Source: Hyphomicrobiales bacterium
Lineage (GTDB): Bacteria; Pseudomonadota; Alphaproteobacteria; Rhizobiales; Aestuariivirgaceae
Direction: 5' to 3'
Length of the DNA stretch: 5,811 bases
Assembly: GCA_014380505.1 (NCBI GenBank)
Contig: JACMJT010000409.1
Coordinates: 1-5,811, forward strand
The position numbers and the translations under genes are program-made. This document shows, in pieces, positions 5,673-5,811 of this stretch. How positions within the stretch are numbered: the first letter of the stretch is position 1; the number at the start of each line of letters is the position of its first letter. The notes below the pieces were generated by a model that saw only the letters and a program-made list of their open reading frames with translations, was not told the origin of the DNA and did no database searches.

Positions 5673-5811
5673 AGTTTTCACGGCCCTCTATCGATGCCAG
5701 AACCCGCTCGATCTCCGCAAGACCCCGCTCCACATCCGCCATTTTCCCCGACATATAAACCCGTCCCGCGGCGCCGATCATCTGCACATCGACCAAAGTA
5801 AGAGATGGCGC
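5671..5811 (-). CDS. C-terminal end of a BMC-domain microcompartment shell protein (partial)
   Basis: Only the last 46 residues and a TAG stop lie in the window; the gene continues past the right edge. The segment reads LTLVDVQMIGAAGRVYMSG (4-22) and then an acidic helix ADVERGLAEIERVLASIEG (25-43). This follows the BMC (Pfam BMC, PduA/EutM-like) pattern of strand, G-rich turn, strand ending in G, then a helix introduced by D-V. In a canonical hexamer protein the helix is followed by a final strand of the VHVIPRP type. Here the protein stops right after the helix, as in circularly permuted BMC proteins such as PduU/EutS or permuted trimer (BMC-T) subunits. It is translated just ahead of the kinase, probably in one operon. 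With so little sequence the subtype is open and another alpha/beta protein cannot be fully excluded. Confidence 0.7.
   Translation of the reverse strand, partial: APSLTLVDVQMIGAAGRVYMSGKMADVERGLAEIERVLASIEGREN

Overview
The window reads as chromosomal or large-plasmid DNA of an alphaproteobacterium, most likely a member of the Rhizobiales. This rests on its GC-rich codon choice, on strong Shine-Dalgarno spacing and on the general look of the proteins; no rRNA or marker gene confirms it. It is densely coding, with no intergenic stretch above about 90 bases, and I see no tRNA, mobile element, CRISPR array or tandem repeat.

Left, plus strand (1-4573): five genes point the same way. The first enters from outside the window. 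It is the end of a coenzyme-B12-dependent diol/glycerol dehydratase in which the large and medium subunits (PduC and PduD equivalents, usually separate) form one polypeptide. It overlaps the separate small-subunit gene (PduE equivalent) by four bases. Next come an isochorismatase-like cysteine hydrolase, an APC-family 12-helix amino acid/amine permease and a short-chain dehydrogenase/reductase (SDR). Two RNA structures stand out. A 9-bp inverted repeat covers the permease ribosome binding site, and a perfect 13-bp hairpin lies just before the SDR gene.

Right, minus strand (4647-5811), convergent with the first set: an APH/choline-kinase-fold small-molecule kinase. Immediately upstream of it is the C-terminal end of a protein that looks like a bacterial microcompartment (BMC) shell subunit, which runs off the right edge.

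How they may work together (inference): permease + SDR + APH-like kinase + BMC shell protein is the partner set known from the Rhodococcus/Mycobacterium microcompartment (RMM). There, 1-amino-2-propanol is oxidised reversibly to aminoacetone by an SDR, phosphorylated by an APH-like kinase and cleaved by a class III aminotransferase-like phospho-lyase to propionaldehyde, which an acyl-CoA aldehyde dehydrogenase handles inside the shell. A B12 diol dehydratase beside this set gives a second possible route to the same aldehyde, from 1,2-propanediol. The dehydratase appears to lack the N-terminal extensions that target the classical Pdu enzyme into its shell. Phospho-lyase, aldehyde dehydrogenase, other shell genes, dehydratase reactivase and regulator would have to lie outside the window.
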